From Bradyrhizobium sp. 138 (GTDB taxonomy: Bacteria; Pseudomonadota; Alphaproteobacteria; Rhizobiales; Xanthobacteraceae): a DNA stretch of 64,000 nt. The stretch covers positions 124,001 through 188,000 of the forward strand of contig NZ_JADPKT010000100.1 of NCBI RefSeq assembly GCF_023074075.1, written 5' to 3'. Of this stretch, positions 16,517 to 24,843 are shown piece after piece (the stretch's first letter is position 1; each line of letters opens with the position of its first letter). The notes under the pieces were generated by a model. The model was not told the origin of the DNA. It saw only the letters and a list, made by a program, of their open reading frames with translations, and did no database searches. Position numbers and translations under genes: made by a program.

Positions 16517-17389
16517 TCAACCTTTCTCCGAGACGTAGATGGAGGCCGCGGCAAGCCGCGCCTCGGTATTTTCCAGGCGCTTTTTCGCGGCGACGCCGCC
16601 GAGCGAGAACGTCACCGCCGCGAGCGACTGCGCGATCGCGACCGCGCCGGTGAGGCTCGGGAAGAAGCCGGGAGAGGAGGCCGCCTCGAACAGCAGCGCG
16701 TGATCGGCGCCCTCGGCCATCGGGGCCGAGACGCTATCCGCGATCGCGATCAACGTTGCCCCGGCGCGATAGGCCGCCTGTGCGGCGCGAACGCTGGCGT
16801 GTGTGTAGGGCAGGAAGCCGACGACGATGACGGCCTCGCCGGGCCGGAAGGCGCCGAGATCGAGGTCGTCGGGCCCGGAAGTGCCGACGAGCTGCACCTG
16901 TTCGGGGCGGAACAGCCGCAGCTCGTAGTTCAGCAGTTCCGCGACGCTGCGGCAGCTGCGATAGCCGGCGATCCAGATCCGCTTGGCCTCGTGCAGCGCG
17001 CGAGCGGCCTCCGCAATCGGCTGGGCTGGGATTCGCGGAAGGCCGGCGGCCTCGGCCTCGAGCTTGTCGGTGACGAGCGCGACGTCGGCGTTCGGCCCTT
17101 GGCGACGGCCTTTTGCGCGGCCGGAGAAGGGCGCGGTTTGCGCCGGCCGCCGCGCCTCGGTCAGCGCCGCGCGCAATTCGTCCCAGCCCGAATAGCCGAT
17201 CGCCTTGGCGAGGCGCGTGAACGCGGCAGGATCGGCGCCGGCTTCCGCGGCGAGGTCGCGCATCGAACGGGTGGTGGCGTCGTAATCGTTGGCGGCGACG
17301 AAGCGTCCGACCTCCTGCAGCCGCATCGGGAGCGACGGCAATGCAATGCGCAGTTCGCTCAGCGGCGAGGATTTCACGGGCTCGGCCAT
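16517..17389 (-). CDS. MurR/RpiR family transcriptional regulator
   Basis: An N-terminal HTH_6 domain (SMRDLAAEAGADPAAFTRLAKAIGY) and a C-terminal SIS sugar-phosphate-type domain (IWIAGYRSCRSVAELLNYEL) in 290 residues. The frame continues upstream, but ATG 17389 gives the usual RpiR length. It heads an operon with the aminotransferase and aapJ and faces aapQ, so it probably controls both sides. The likely operator is the inverted repeat at 17398-17426, nine bases from its start. Confidence 0.88.
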   Translation of the reverse strand: MAEPVKSSPLSELRIALPSLPMRLQEVGRFVAANDYDATTRSMRDLAAEAGADPAAFTRLAKAIGYSGWDELRAALTEARRPAQTAPFSGRAKGRRQGPNADVALVTDKLEAEAAGLPRIPAQPIAEAARALHEAKRIWIAGYRSCRSVAELLNYELRLFRPEQVQLVGTSGPDDLDLGAFRPGEAVIVVGFLPYTHASVRAAQAAYRAGATLIAIADSVSAPMAEGADHALLFEAASSPGFFPSLTGAVAIAQSLAAVTFSLGGVAAKKRLENTEARLAAASIYVSEKG

Positions 17390-17397
17390 GAAACATT

Positions 17398-17426
17398 TGT
17401 TGCATGAATTCGAGATCGGTGCAACA
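17398..17426. promoter_or_regulatory. Probable RpiR operator
   Basis: A perfect 7-base inverted repeat, TGTTGCA 17398-17404 and TGCAACA 17420-17426, with centres 22 bases apart (two helical turns). It lies between the divergent RpiR and aapQ starts. Confidence 0.55.
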
Positions 17427-17477
17427 GTTGACGTGCGCTGCCGGAAATCGTCGCTATTGGGGAAGGGTTTTTGTGCT

Positions 17478-18662
17478 GTGACCACGGAAGCTCGGAGACC
17501 GCCGCCGCGCCGCCGCTTCTTCGCGCTCGGGCGCAACGAATTGAAGGGCCTGTTCTGGCAGGTGCTGGTGGTCGGGATTGCGCTCGCAGTCATTGGCTTC
17601 CTCTGGTCCAACACCGTCACCAACCTCTCGGCGCGCCGCATCACGACCGGCTTTGCCTTCCTCGGCCGCGAGGCCGGCATGCCCATTGCCGACAGCTTGT
17701 TCGCGTATAATCCGAGAGACACATATCTCTGGGCCTTCGTCGTCGGTGTCGGCAACACGCTGCGCGTCGCCGTGATCGGGATCGTGCTCGCGACCATCCT
17801 GGGCACGCTGATCGGCATTTCGCGATTGTCGGCCAACTGGCTGCTGTCACGACTTGCCGCCGTCTATGTCGAAACGCTCCGCGACATCCCGCTGCTGCTT
17901 CAACTCCTGTTCTGGTATGTGCTGATGCAGGCGCTGCCGGCCGCGCGCGCTGCATGGCGCCCGGTCGAAGGCGTGTTCCTGTCCAACCGCGGCCTGATCC
18001 TGCCGGCAATTCCGATTGGCTCGCTGCAGCTTTGGGTGCTCGGCACCGCTGTGCTCGGGCTCGTCGCTTTCTATCTCGTCAGGAGGCGGCTGATCGCGCA
18101 GCAGATGCGCGACGGCAAGCCGCGGCCGGCCTGGCCGTTTGCGCTCGGCCTCATTGTCGCGCTGCCGGCAGCCGTGTCACTGGTGCTCGGCGTGCCCTGG
18201 ACAATCGAATGGCCGCAGCTGCGCGGCTTCAATTTCGTCGGCGGGCTGACGCTTGCGCCGGAATATTTCGCGCTGCTGATCGCTCTCGTGACTTACACCT
18301 CGGCTTTCATCGCCGAGATCGTGCGCAGCGGCATCCAGTCGGTGCCGCGCGGACAGTGGGACGCCGCCAATGCGCTTGGCCTGCGCCGCAGCTTCATGCT
18401 GCGGCAGATCATCCTGCCGCAGGCGCTCCGCGTCATCGTGCCGCCGATGACGAGCCAATATCTCAACCTGACCAAGAATTCCTCGCTCGCGGTGGCGATC
18501 GGCTATCAGGACGTGGTTTCGATTGCCAATACCACGCTGAACCAGACCGGGCAGGCGATCGAGGCCATCGCGCTGATCATGGCGGTGTTCCTGACCATCA
18601 GCCTTTCCATCAGCTTCTTCATGAACTGGTACAATGCGCGCATTGCGCTGGTGGAGCGCTGA
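17478..18662 (+). CDS. aapQ: Amino-acid ABC transporter permease, AapQ type
   Basis: Inner-membrane subunit of 394 residues, about the length of AapQ/BztB. The coupling-helix motif SVPRGQWDAANALGL, where the ATPase docks, is clear, and eight or so membrane segments are visible. The start chosen is GTG 17478 with GGAAGGG ten bases upstream; the frame extends 5' without a plausible start. It is followed after two bases by aapM. The matching ATPase gene aapP is not present. Confidence 0.9.
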   Translation: MTTEARRPPPRRRFFALGRNELKGLFWQVLVVGIALAVIGFLWSNTVTNLSARRITTGFAFLGREAGMPIADSLFAYNPRDTYLWAFVVGVGNTLRVAVIGIVLATILGTLIGISRLSANWLLSRLAAVYVETLRDIPLLLQLLFWYVLMQALPAARAAWRPVEGVFLSNRGLILPAIPIGSLQLWVLGTAVLGLVAFYLVRRRLIAQQMRDGKPRPAWPFALGLIVALPAAVSLVLGVPWTIEWPQLRGFNFVGGLTLAPEYFALLIALVTYTSAFIAEIVRSGIQSVPRGQWDAANALGLRRSFMLRQIILPQALRVIVPPMTSQYLNLTKNSSLAVAIGYQDVVSIANTTLNQTGQAIEAIALIMAVFLTISLSISFFMNWYNARIALVER

Positions 18663-18664
18663 TC

Positions 18665-19768
18665 ATGACTGTGATCGCCGACACTCCCGATGCACCTCGC
18701 GCCGCTCGCCGGCCGCAAGCCGGCAACCCCGCATTGCGATGGCTGCGCACCAATCTGTTCTCGTCGATCCCGAATGGCATCCTCTCAGTCGTGCTGCTGG
18801 CAATTCTCGCCAAGGGCATCTTCAGCTTCGCCCAATGGGGCATCGCCAATGCCGTGTGGCTGACCCCGGCGAACGATTCCAGCGCCTGCCGCGCGGCGCG
18901 TGGCGTCGGCGCCTGCTGGGCGATCATTCCCGAAAAGTACCGCTTCATCCTGTTCGGCACCTACCCGTTCGACGAGCAGTGGCGGCCGGCGCTGGCGGTG
19001 CTGCTGTTCATCGCACTGTACTATCTCTCGACCCGTCGCGCCCTGTGGCGGCGCGAACTGGTCTATCTCTGGATCGGTGCGCTTGCGCTGATCAGCGTGT
19101 TGATGTGGGGCGGCGTGTTCGGGCTCTCCTTCGTCTCGCAGGATCGCTGGGGCGGTTTGCCCGTGACCCTGATCCTGGCGACGTTTGGATTGGCTTTCGG
19201 CTTTCCGCTCGGCATCCTCGTTGCGCTTGGCCGGCGCTCAAAGCTGCCGGCGATCCGCTCGCTCAGCGTGCTCTATGTCGAGCTGATCCGCGGCGTGCCG
19301 CTGGTGAGCCTGTTGTTCATGGCGAGCGTGATGTTTCCGCTGTTCATGCCCGCCGGATTCAACATCGACAAGCTCTTGCGCGCACAGATCGCGATCATCC
19401 TGTTCGCCGGCGCCTACCTCGCCGAAGTCATCCGCGGCGGGCTTCAGGCGGTGCCGCGCGGGCAATACGAGGCCGCCGATGCGCTCGGGCTGTCCTACTG
19501 GCGCAAGAACCGGCTGATCATCCTGCCGCAGGCGATCCGCCATGTCATCCCGCCGCTGGTCAACACCTTCATTGCCTTCTTCAAGGACACCAGCCTCGTC
19601 CTCATCATCGGCATCTTCGACCTGCTGACGACGGCGAAGACCGCGATCATCGATCCCGCCTGGCAACAGTTCTCGGTCGAGGTCTACATCTTCGTCGCCG
19701 CGATCTATTTCGTCTTCTGCTTCGCGATGTCGCGCTACAGCCGCGGCCTGGAGGCGACGCGAAGGTGA
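18665..19768 (+). CDS. aapM: Amino-acid ABC transporter permease, AapM type
   Basis: Second permease of the polar amino-acid transporter, 367 residues. The extra-cytoplasmic stretch typical of AapM/BztC is between the first membrane segments, and the ATPase-docking motif AVPRGQYEAADALGL is in the C-terminal half. ATG 18665 follows GGAG in the end of aapQ. A palindromic repeat starts three bases after its stop and no ATPase gene follows; the next gene, an amidase, is convergent. Confidence 0.9.
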   Translation: MTVIADTPDAPRAARRPQAGNPALRWLRTNLFSSIPNGILSVVLLAILAKGIFSFAQWGIANAVWLTPANDSSACRAARGVGACWAIIPEKYRFILFGTYPFDEQWRPALAVLLFIALYYLSTRRALWRRELVYLWIGALALISVLMWGGVFGLSFVSQDRWGGLPVTLILATFGLAFGFPLGILVALGRRSKLPAIRSLSVLYVELIRGVPLVSLLFMASVMFPLFMPAGFNIDKLLRAQIAIILFAGAYLAEVIRGGLQAVPRGQYEAADALGLSYWRKNRLIILPQAIRHVIPPLVNTFIAFFKDTSLVLIIGIFDLLTTAKTAIIDPAWQQFSVEVYIFVAAIYFVFCFAMSRYSRGLEATRR

Positions 19769-19770
19769 GG

Positions 19771-19920
19771 CTCTCGTGTCCCGGACAAGGAGCAGCGCAA
19801 CAGCGCTGTGCCGCAGAGCCGGGATCCAGGGGAGGCACGGTAGGTTGCAGATGCATGGGCCCCGGCTCTGCAGCGCACCGCCGAAGGGGCGCTGCGCCGC
19901 GTCCGGGGCAGGAGCACGAG
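19771..19920. repeat. Large palindromic repeat, family F copy 2
   Basis: Outer arms CTCTCGTGTCCCGGAC and GTCCGGGGCAGGAGCACGAG pair with small bulges; inner arms GAGCCGGGATCC and GGGCCCCGGCTC are similar to copy 1. It fills the gap between convergent aapM and amidase, lying three bases and two bases from their stop codons. Confidence 0.8.
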
Positions 19921-19921
19921 G

Positions 19922-21340
19922 TTACTGCCTCACCTTCGGATCAACCGGCGTCGTTCCGCGCAGGCCCAAAATATCCTCCAGCACCTTCGCGCCTGCGAGC
20001 ACGTCGGCGTCGCTTCGCGGGGCGCCGACGACCTGCACGCCGACCGGCAGGCCGGACGCCGTGAAGCCGCACGGCAGCGACAGCGAGGGGCAGCAGGCCA
20101 GCGTGATGGCATAGACGATGCCGAGCCATTCGACGTAGTTCTCGAAACGCTTGCCGGCGCATTCGGCGACATAGCGGTGCTCGATCGGGAAGGGCGGCAC
20201 GATCGTAGTCGGCGTCAGCAGCAAATCGTAGCTCTTGAAGAACTCGACCGCCCGCGCGGTCATGCCGACGCGCTGGGCCTCGGCGCGCGCGAGCTGCTCC
20301 ACCGTGAGCTTGAGGCCTTCCTCGATGTTCCAGATCACCTCGGGCTTGAGCAGATCGCGCTTGGTGCGCAGCAGTTGCGCCTTGGTGATCGCGAAATCGA
20401 AGGCGCGGAGCACGTGGAAGCACTCATGCGCCTCGCGCCAGTCCGGATGCGCTTCCTCGACGATGGCGCCGGCCTCGGCAAAGCGTTCCGCCGCCTTGCG
20501 TGTGATCGCCTTCACATCGGGATCAACCGGCGTGATTCCGAGATCGGGCGAATAGGCGATGCGCTTCGGCTTCTTGCCCGCCTGAGCCGCCGACAGGAAC
20601 GAGGTCGCGGGCGCCGGCAGCGACAGCGGATCGTCCGCGTAGTCGCCGCTCATGGCATCGAGCAGCAGCGCGAGATCCTCGACGTTGCGTGCCATCGGGC
20701 CCTGCACGCCGAGATTGCGATCGATGCCCGCTTTCGGCGTGTGCGCGACGCGGCCGATGCTCGGCCGCATGCCGACGACGCCGCAGAAAGCCGCCGGGCT
20801 GCGCAAGGACCCGCCCATGTCGGAGCCCTGCGCCAGCCAGGCCATGCCGGTGGCGAGCGCCACTGCCGCGCCGCCGGATGAGCCCGCCGCGGATTTCGAA
20901 ATATCCCAGGGATTGAGCGTCGCACCGAACACCTCGTTGAAGGTGTTGGCGCCGGCGCCGAATTCCGGCGTGTTGGATTTTGCGTAGACGACCGCGCCAT
21001 TGGCTTCGAGATTCTCGACCATGAGGTCGGACTTGGCGGGGATGCTGTCTTTGAAGATAGGAGAGCCCTGGGTGTTCAGCACACCCGCAACGTCGGTCAG
21101 ATCCTTGATCGGCACCGGCAGACCCGCGAGCAGCCCCCGCGCGCCGGCGGGTTTCCGCATCAAGGCCTTGGCGCTGTCCCGGGCGCGATCGAAACAGAGT
21201 ATCGGCAGCGCATTGACCTTGCCGTCGACCTCACCGATGCGCTTCTCCAACACATCCAGCAGTTCGAGCGGCGAGACATCGCCGGAACGCAATTTGTCGA
21301 CGACGGCGCATGCGGTTTCGCGGATCAGCTCTTGAGACAA
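19922..21340 (-). CDS. Amidase (amidase signature family)
   Basis: Ser-cisSer-Lys hydrolase of 472 residues that cleaves a carboxamide to acid and ammonia or amine. The triad is visible as Lys79 (PVPIKD), Ser154 (AAGSSGG) and Ser178 (GGSLRSPA). The start is TTG 21340 with the ribosome site GGTAGGAG just upstream. It is neither GatA-like in context nor near GatB, so a catabolic amidase is more likely. It might release amino acids for the neighbouring AapJQM system, which is an inference from position. Confidence 0.88.
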   Translation of the reverse strand: MSQELIRETACAVVDKLRSGDVSPLELLDVLEKRIGEVDGKVNALPILCFDRARDSAKALMRKPAGARGLLAGLPVPIKDLTDVAGVLNTQGSPIFKDSIPAKSDLMVENLEANGAVVYAKSNTPEFGAGANTFNEVFGATLNPWDISKSAAGSSGGAAVALATGMAWLAQGSDMGGSLRSPAAFCGVVGMRPSIGRVAHTPKAGIDRNLGVQGPMARNVEDLALLLDAMSGDYADDPLSLPAPATSFLSAAQAGKKPKRIAYSPDLGITPVDPDVKAITRKAAERFAEAGAIVEEAHPDWREAHECFHVLRAFDFAITKAQLLRTKRDLLKPEVIWNIEEGLKLTVEQLARAEAQRVGMTARAVEFFKSYDLLLTPTTIVPPFPIEHRYVAECAGKRFENYVEWLGIVYAITLACCPSLSLPCGFTASGLPVGVQVVGAPRSDADVLAGAKVLEDILGLRGTTPVDPKVRQ

Positions 21341-21363
21341 TTAGCTTACTCCTACCTCTAGAT

Positions 21364-21463
21364 TGTCATTCCGGGGCGCCCGGAGGGCGAACTATGGTGC
21401 GCAATTGCGCACCTGAGAATCTCGAGGTTCCGGGTTCGATGCTTTGCATCGCCCCGGAACGAC
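21364..21463. repeat. Palindromic repeat, family F-related copy 3
   Basis: Arms GTCATTCCGGGGC and GCCCCGGAACGAC pair with one mismatch; an inner perfect palindrome GTGCGCAATTGCGCAC lies at 21397-21412. It lies 22 bases beyond the stop of the SDR gene. Confidence 0.75.
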
Positions 21464-21485
21464 GTTCCCAAACACCACGTGCCAG

Positions 21486-22262
21486 TTAACCCCACCCGGC
21501 GCTGATGCCGCCGTCCACGGTGTAGATCACACCCGAGGTATACCCGGCGCGGTCCGACGCCAGGAACGCCATGAGGTCACCGATCTCTCGTGCATGCGCG
21601 GGACGGCCGAGCGGCAGGCTCTTCTGGAACTCTTTGTAGCGGCTCTCGTCGCCGAACTGTTGCTTGGCCCGCGTCTTCAGCAGCGTGACATGGCGATCGG
21701 TGCCGACAGGGCCGGGATTGATGCCGACCACACGGATGTTGTCGGCGAGGCTTTTTCCCCCGAGCGCACGGGTGAAGGCCATCAGCGCGGCATTGCCGGC
21801 ACTGCCGCAGATGTAATTGGCATCGAACTTTTCGCCGGCAGCCCCGATGTCGTTGACGATGACGCCGCCGCCCTTTGCTTTCATCTGCGCGTAAATCTGC
21901 CGCGTGAGATTGATGTAGCCGAAGACTTTCAACTCCCAGGCGTGGCGCCAGGTCGCCTCGTCGATCTTGTCGATCGAGCCGCCGGGGATGTCGCCGGCAT
22001 TGTTGACGAGCACGTCGATATCGGCGGCCTCCCTGGCGAGTCGCGTCACGTCCTCGGCCTTGCGCAGATCGACGATGCTCGTTGCAACATCGATCTGATG
22101 CGCGGAACGCAATCGGTCGGCCAGCGCCTTGAGCTGATCGCCGCTGCGGGCGGCGAGCAGGAGGTGCGCGCCTTCCTCGGCAAACGCCTCGGTGGCGGCC
22201 GCGCCAATGCCCTTGGACGCGCCCGTGATCAGGACACGCTTGCCACGCAGATGCAGATCCAT
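21486..22262 (-). CDS. SDR-fold oxidoreductase-like protein lacking the usual catalytic residues
   Basis: A 258-residue Rossmann protein with the SDR cofactor motif GASKGIG near residue 14 and LVNNAGD in the middle. The active-site region is unusual. Where SDRs have Ser then YxxxK, this protein reads IVNDIGAAG and then NYICGSAGNAALMAF: the tyrosine is displaced and asparagine sits where lysine is expected. It may bind NAD(P) without normal SDR chemistry, or use other residues. It is divergent from a tartrate/malate-type dehydrogenase gene and probably shares its operator. Confidence 0.75.
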   Translation of the reverse strand: MDLHLRGKRVLITGASKGIGAAATEAFAEEGAHLLLAARSGDQLKALADRLRSAHQIDVATSIVDLRKAEDVTRLAREAADIDVLVNNAGDIPGGSIDKIDEATWRHAWELKVFGYINLTRQIYAQMKAKGGGVIVNDIGAAGEKFDANYICGSAGNAALMAFTRALGGKSLADNIRVVGINPGPVGTDRHVTLLKTRAKQQFGDESRYKEFQKSLPLGRPAHAREIGDLMAFLASDRAGYTSGVIYTVDGGISAGWG

Positions 22263-22325
22263 GAGTGGTACTCGCAGGATAGGAACAGGATCAAATCAGT
22301 AGGCGCCCGGCCGCGCCATGGTCAA

Positions 22326-22374
22326 CATTGCAGTGCAGCGTTGCACTGCCGACGCGTTTGGTCCATTGCAGTGC
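22326..22374. promoter_or_regulatory. Operator-like palindrome plus third half-site
   Basis: A perfect inverted repeat GCAGTGCA-GCGT-TGCACTGC at 22330-22349, with CATTGCAGTGC (22326-22336) repeated exactly at 22364-22374, 38 bases downstream. It lies 44-92 bases before the dehydrogenase start. No regulator gene is adjacent, so the binding protein is unknown. Confidence 0.65.
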
Positions 22375-22417
22375 GGTCAAAAGGCGGCGGCTGCCGGACC
22401 AACCAAGGACGTTCTCG

Positions 22418-23491
22418 ATGAGCAAGAAACAATACCGGATCGCGGTCATTCCCGGCGACGGCATCGGCAAGGAAGTCATGCCGGAGGGCCTGCGCGTCCT
22501 GGAGGCGGCGGCAAAGAAGCATGGGGTCGCCGTGCATTTCGACCATTTCGACTTCTCGTCCTGGGACTATTACGAGAAGCACGGCCAGATGATGCCGGAT
22601 GACTGGAAGGACAAGATCGGCAAGCACGATGCGATCTATTTCGGCGCGGTCGGCTGGCCGGCCAAGATTCCGGACCACGTCTCGCTGTGGGGCTCGCTGA
22701 TCAAGTTTCGCCGCGAGTTCGACCAATATGTGAACCTGCGCCCGGTGCGGCTGATGCCCGGCGTGCCGTCGCCGCTGGCGGGCCGCAAGCCCGGCGACAT
22801 CGATTTCTGGGTGGTGCGCGAAAACACCGAGGGCGAATATTCCTCGGTCGGCGGCCGCATGTTCCCGGACACTGACCGCGAGTTCGTGACGCAGCAGACG
22901 GTGATGACCCGTACCGGCGTCGACCGCATCCTGAAGTTCGCCTTCGAGCTCGCGCAGTCGCGGCCGAAGAAGCATCTGACCTCGGCGACCAAGTCCAACG
23001 GCATCTCCATCACCATGCCCTATTGGGACGAGCGCGTGGAGGCGATGGCCAAGAAGTTTCCCGGCGTGAAGTGGGACAAGTACCACATCGATATTCTGAC
23101 TGCGAACTTCGTGCTGCACCCCGACTGGTTCGACGTCGTGGTCGGCTCGAACCTGTTCGGCGACATCCTCTCGGACCTCGGCCCGGCCTGCACCGGCACC
23201 ATCGGCATCGCGCCGTCGGGCAACATCAACCCCGAGGGCGATTTCCCCTCGGTGTTCGAGCCGGTGCACGGCTCGGCGCCCGATATCGCAGGGCAGGGCA
23301 TCGCCAACCCGATCGGCGCGATCTGGTCGGGCGCCATGATGCTCGAGCATCTCGGCGAGAAGGAAGCCGGCAAGTCGATCGTCGAGGCAATCGAGCGGAC
23401 GCTGGCCGAACGCACGCTGCGCACCAAGGATCTCGGCGGCAATGCCGACACCTCCGCCTGCGGCAAGGCCGTCGCGGATATGGTGGATTGA
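22418..23491 (+). CDS. ttuC: Tartrate dehydrogenase / D-malate dehydrogenase (decarboxylating) family
   Basis: A 357-residue member of the isocitrate/isopropylmalate dehydrogenase family. It shows PGDGIGKEV near the N-terminus, the NTEGEYSSVGG loop, and GSNLFGDILSDLGP holding the metal-binding aspartates. The loop and length match TtuC/YeaU (DmlA), which oxidise tartrate or D-malate with NAD and Mn2+, rather than LeuB or Icd. ATG 22418 begins MSKKQYRIAVIPG. A strong operator-like sequence lies just upstream, suggesting inducible expression. Confidence 0.88.
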   Translation: MSKKQYRIAVIPGDGIGKEVMPEGLRVLEAAAKKHGVAVHFDHFDFSSWDYYEKHGQMMPDDWKDKIGKHDAIYFGAVGWPAKIPDHVSLWGSLIKFRREFDQYVNLRPVRLMPGVPSPLAGRKPGDIDFWVVRENTEGEYSSVGGRMFPDTDREFVTQQTVMTRTGVDRILKFAFELAQSRPKKHLTSATKSNGISITMPYWDERVEAMAKKFPGVKWDKYHIDILTANFVLHPDWFDVVVGSNLFGDILSDLGPACTGTIGIAPSGNINPEGDFPSVFEPVHGSAPDIAGQGIANPIGAIWSGAMMLEHLGEKEAGKSIVEAIERTLAERTLRTKDLGGNADTSACGKAVADMVD

Positions 23492-23501
23492 CGCAGAAAC
23501 G

Positions 23502-23586
23502 GTAGGGTGGGTTAGCGCAGCGTAACCCACCTCTTTCGTCCCAGCGAAGAAGGCGGTGGGTTACGCCTGCGGCTAACCCACCCTAC
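23502..23586. repeat. Palindromic repeat, family B copy 1
   Basis: Outer arms GTAGGGTGGGTTAGC and GCTAACCCACCCTAC are a perfect 15-base pair, and each half also folds locally (GGGTTA with TAACCC). It starts 11 bases after the ttuC stop. Confidence 0.92.
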
Positions 23587-23616
23587 GATTTCTGTTTCAA
23601 TTGACACAGCTGATCG

Positions 23617-24690
23617 CTAGCCCACGATCTTCTCGATCGCCGCCTGATCGAGCCCAAACTTCTTCCCGGCCTCCAGAATCTCCTGCCAGGTGGTTGGATC
23701 GACCGGAATGCCTTCGGCGAGGCGCTTCGTCTTGGTCTCGCGCTCTGGATCTCCTGCGATCTTGACCTTGTCGACGCCGGGTGCGGGCGGCGAGCCGGTG
23801 TGCCAGGCAACGAAGCTCTCGGCCTCGCGCGCGAGGTTCTCGCCGGTGCCGAGCTTGTTCGGGTCGATGACGATCGAGAGCATGCCGTTGAGGACGTTGT
23901 ACTTGCCGTCGGACGGGCCCTTGACCGCCTGCCCGCCGGAGAGCGCGCCGCCGAGGATTTCGCAGACCAGCGCGAGCCCCGAACCCTTGTGCTCGCCGAA
24001 GGGGAGGATGGCGCCGTACGGCGGGATCACGGTGTAGCGCGGATTGACCGTGGGCTTGCCCTCATTGTCGATGATGGTGCCGCTCTCGAGCGCGACGCCC
24101 TTGTTGTGGGCAACGCGGGTCTTGCCCTGCGCGATCCTGCTGGTGGCGAAGTCGAGCACGATCGGGTCCTTGCCCCTGCGCGGGATGCCGACGCAGAACG
24201 GGTTGGTGCCGTGGCGCGCGTCGCTGCCGCCCCAGGGTGCCACGATCGGGCGCGAGATCACGTTGACGAAGTGGATCGAGACCAGCCCGTGGTCGATGCA
24301 CTGCTCGGCCCAATGGCCGATGCGGCCGATATGGTGCGAGTTGGAGAGGCCGACGAGGCAGACGCCGTTCTTCTTGGCGCGCTCGGCCGCGAGCTCCATC
24401 GCCTCATGGCCGATCACCTGGCCGTAGCCGGTGAGGCCGTCGAGGGTGAGAAGCGGGCCGGTGTCGAGCACGATCTTGACGTGCTGGTTCACGGCGAGGC
24501 CGCCATTGGTGACGCTCTGGACATAGCGAGGGATCATGCCGACGCCGTGGGAGTCGTGGCCTTTGAGATTGGCCTCGACCAAGTTGGTGGACACGAGCTC
24601 GGCCTCGCGGTCCGAGGAGCCGCCGGCCTTGACGATGGCGTGGATGGCTTTGGTGAGCGGCTCTGCCTGGATGGTGCGATAGTCGGCCAT
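23617..24690 (-). CDS. Ldh2-family malate/L-lactate/ureidoglycolate-type dehydrogenase
   Basis: An NAD(P)-dependent oxidoreductase of the Ldh2 fold, 357 residues. The family histidine is in KGHDSHGVGMIPRY near residue 45-55; SNSHHIGRIGHWAEQ and GTNPFCVGIPR are also typical. Characterised members oxidise malate, lactate, sulfolactate or ureidoglycolate (AllD), and sequence alone does not choose between them. The M20 amidohydrolase of the AllC type two genes upstream makes ureidoglycolate worth considering. It is 148 bases after the hydroxyacid dehydrogenase, with a repeat between. Confidence 0.85.
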   Translation of the reverse strand: MADYRTIQAEPLTKAIHAIVKAGGSSDREAELVSTNLVEANLKGHDSHGVGMIPRYVQSVTNGGLAVNQHVKIVLDTGPLLTLDGLTGYGQVIGHEAMELAAERAKKNGVCLVGLSNSHHIGRIGHWAEQCIDHGLVSIHFVNVISRPIVAPWGGSDARHGTNPFCVGIPRRGKDPIVLDFATSRIAQGKTRVAHNKGVALESGTIIDNEGKPTVNPRYTVIPPYGAILPFGEHKGSGLALVCEILGGALSGGQAVKGPSDGKYNVLNGMLSIVIDPNKLGTGENLAREAESFVAWHTGSPPAPGVDKVKIAGDPERETKTKRLAEGIPVDPTTWQEILEAGKKFGLDQAAIEKIVG

Positions 24691-24727
24691 TGTTGTTGCT
24701 CTTATCCCTTCAGGATATGGCGGGGAG

Positions 24728-24843
24728 CGTAGGGTGGGTTAGGCGAAGCCGGAATCCACCTCTGCAGTCCCGCGGAAATAGACAATGGTGGGTTACGCTC
24801 TGCAGATGCGCTTCGCGCCTCTGCAGAGCTAACCCACCCTACG
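24728..24843. repeat. Palindromic repeat, family B copy 2
   Basis: Arms CGTAGGGTGGGTTAG and CTAACCCACCCTACG pair perfectly, with inner TGCAGATGCG / CTGCAGAG parts. Its last bases supply the TAG stop and part of the last codon of the hydroxyacid dehydrogenase at 24839. Confidence 0.92.
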
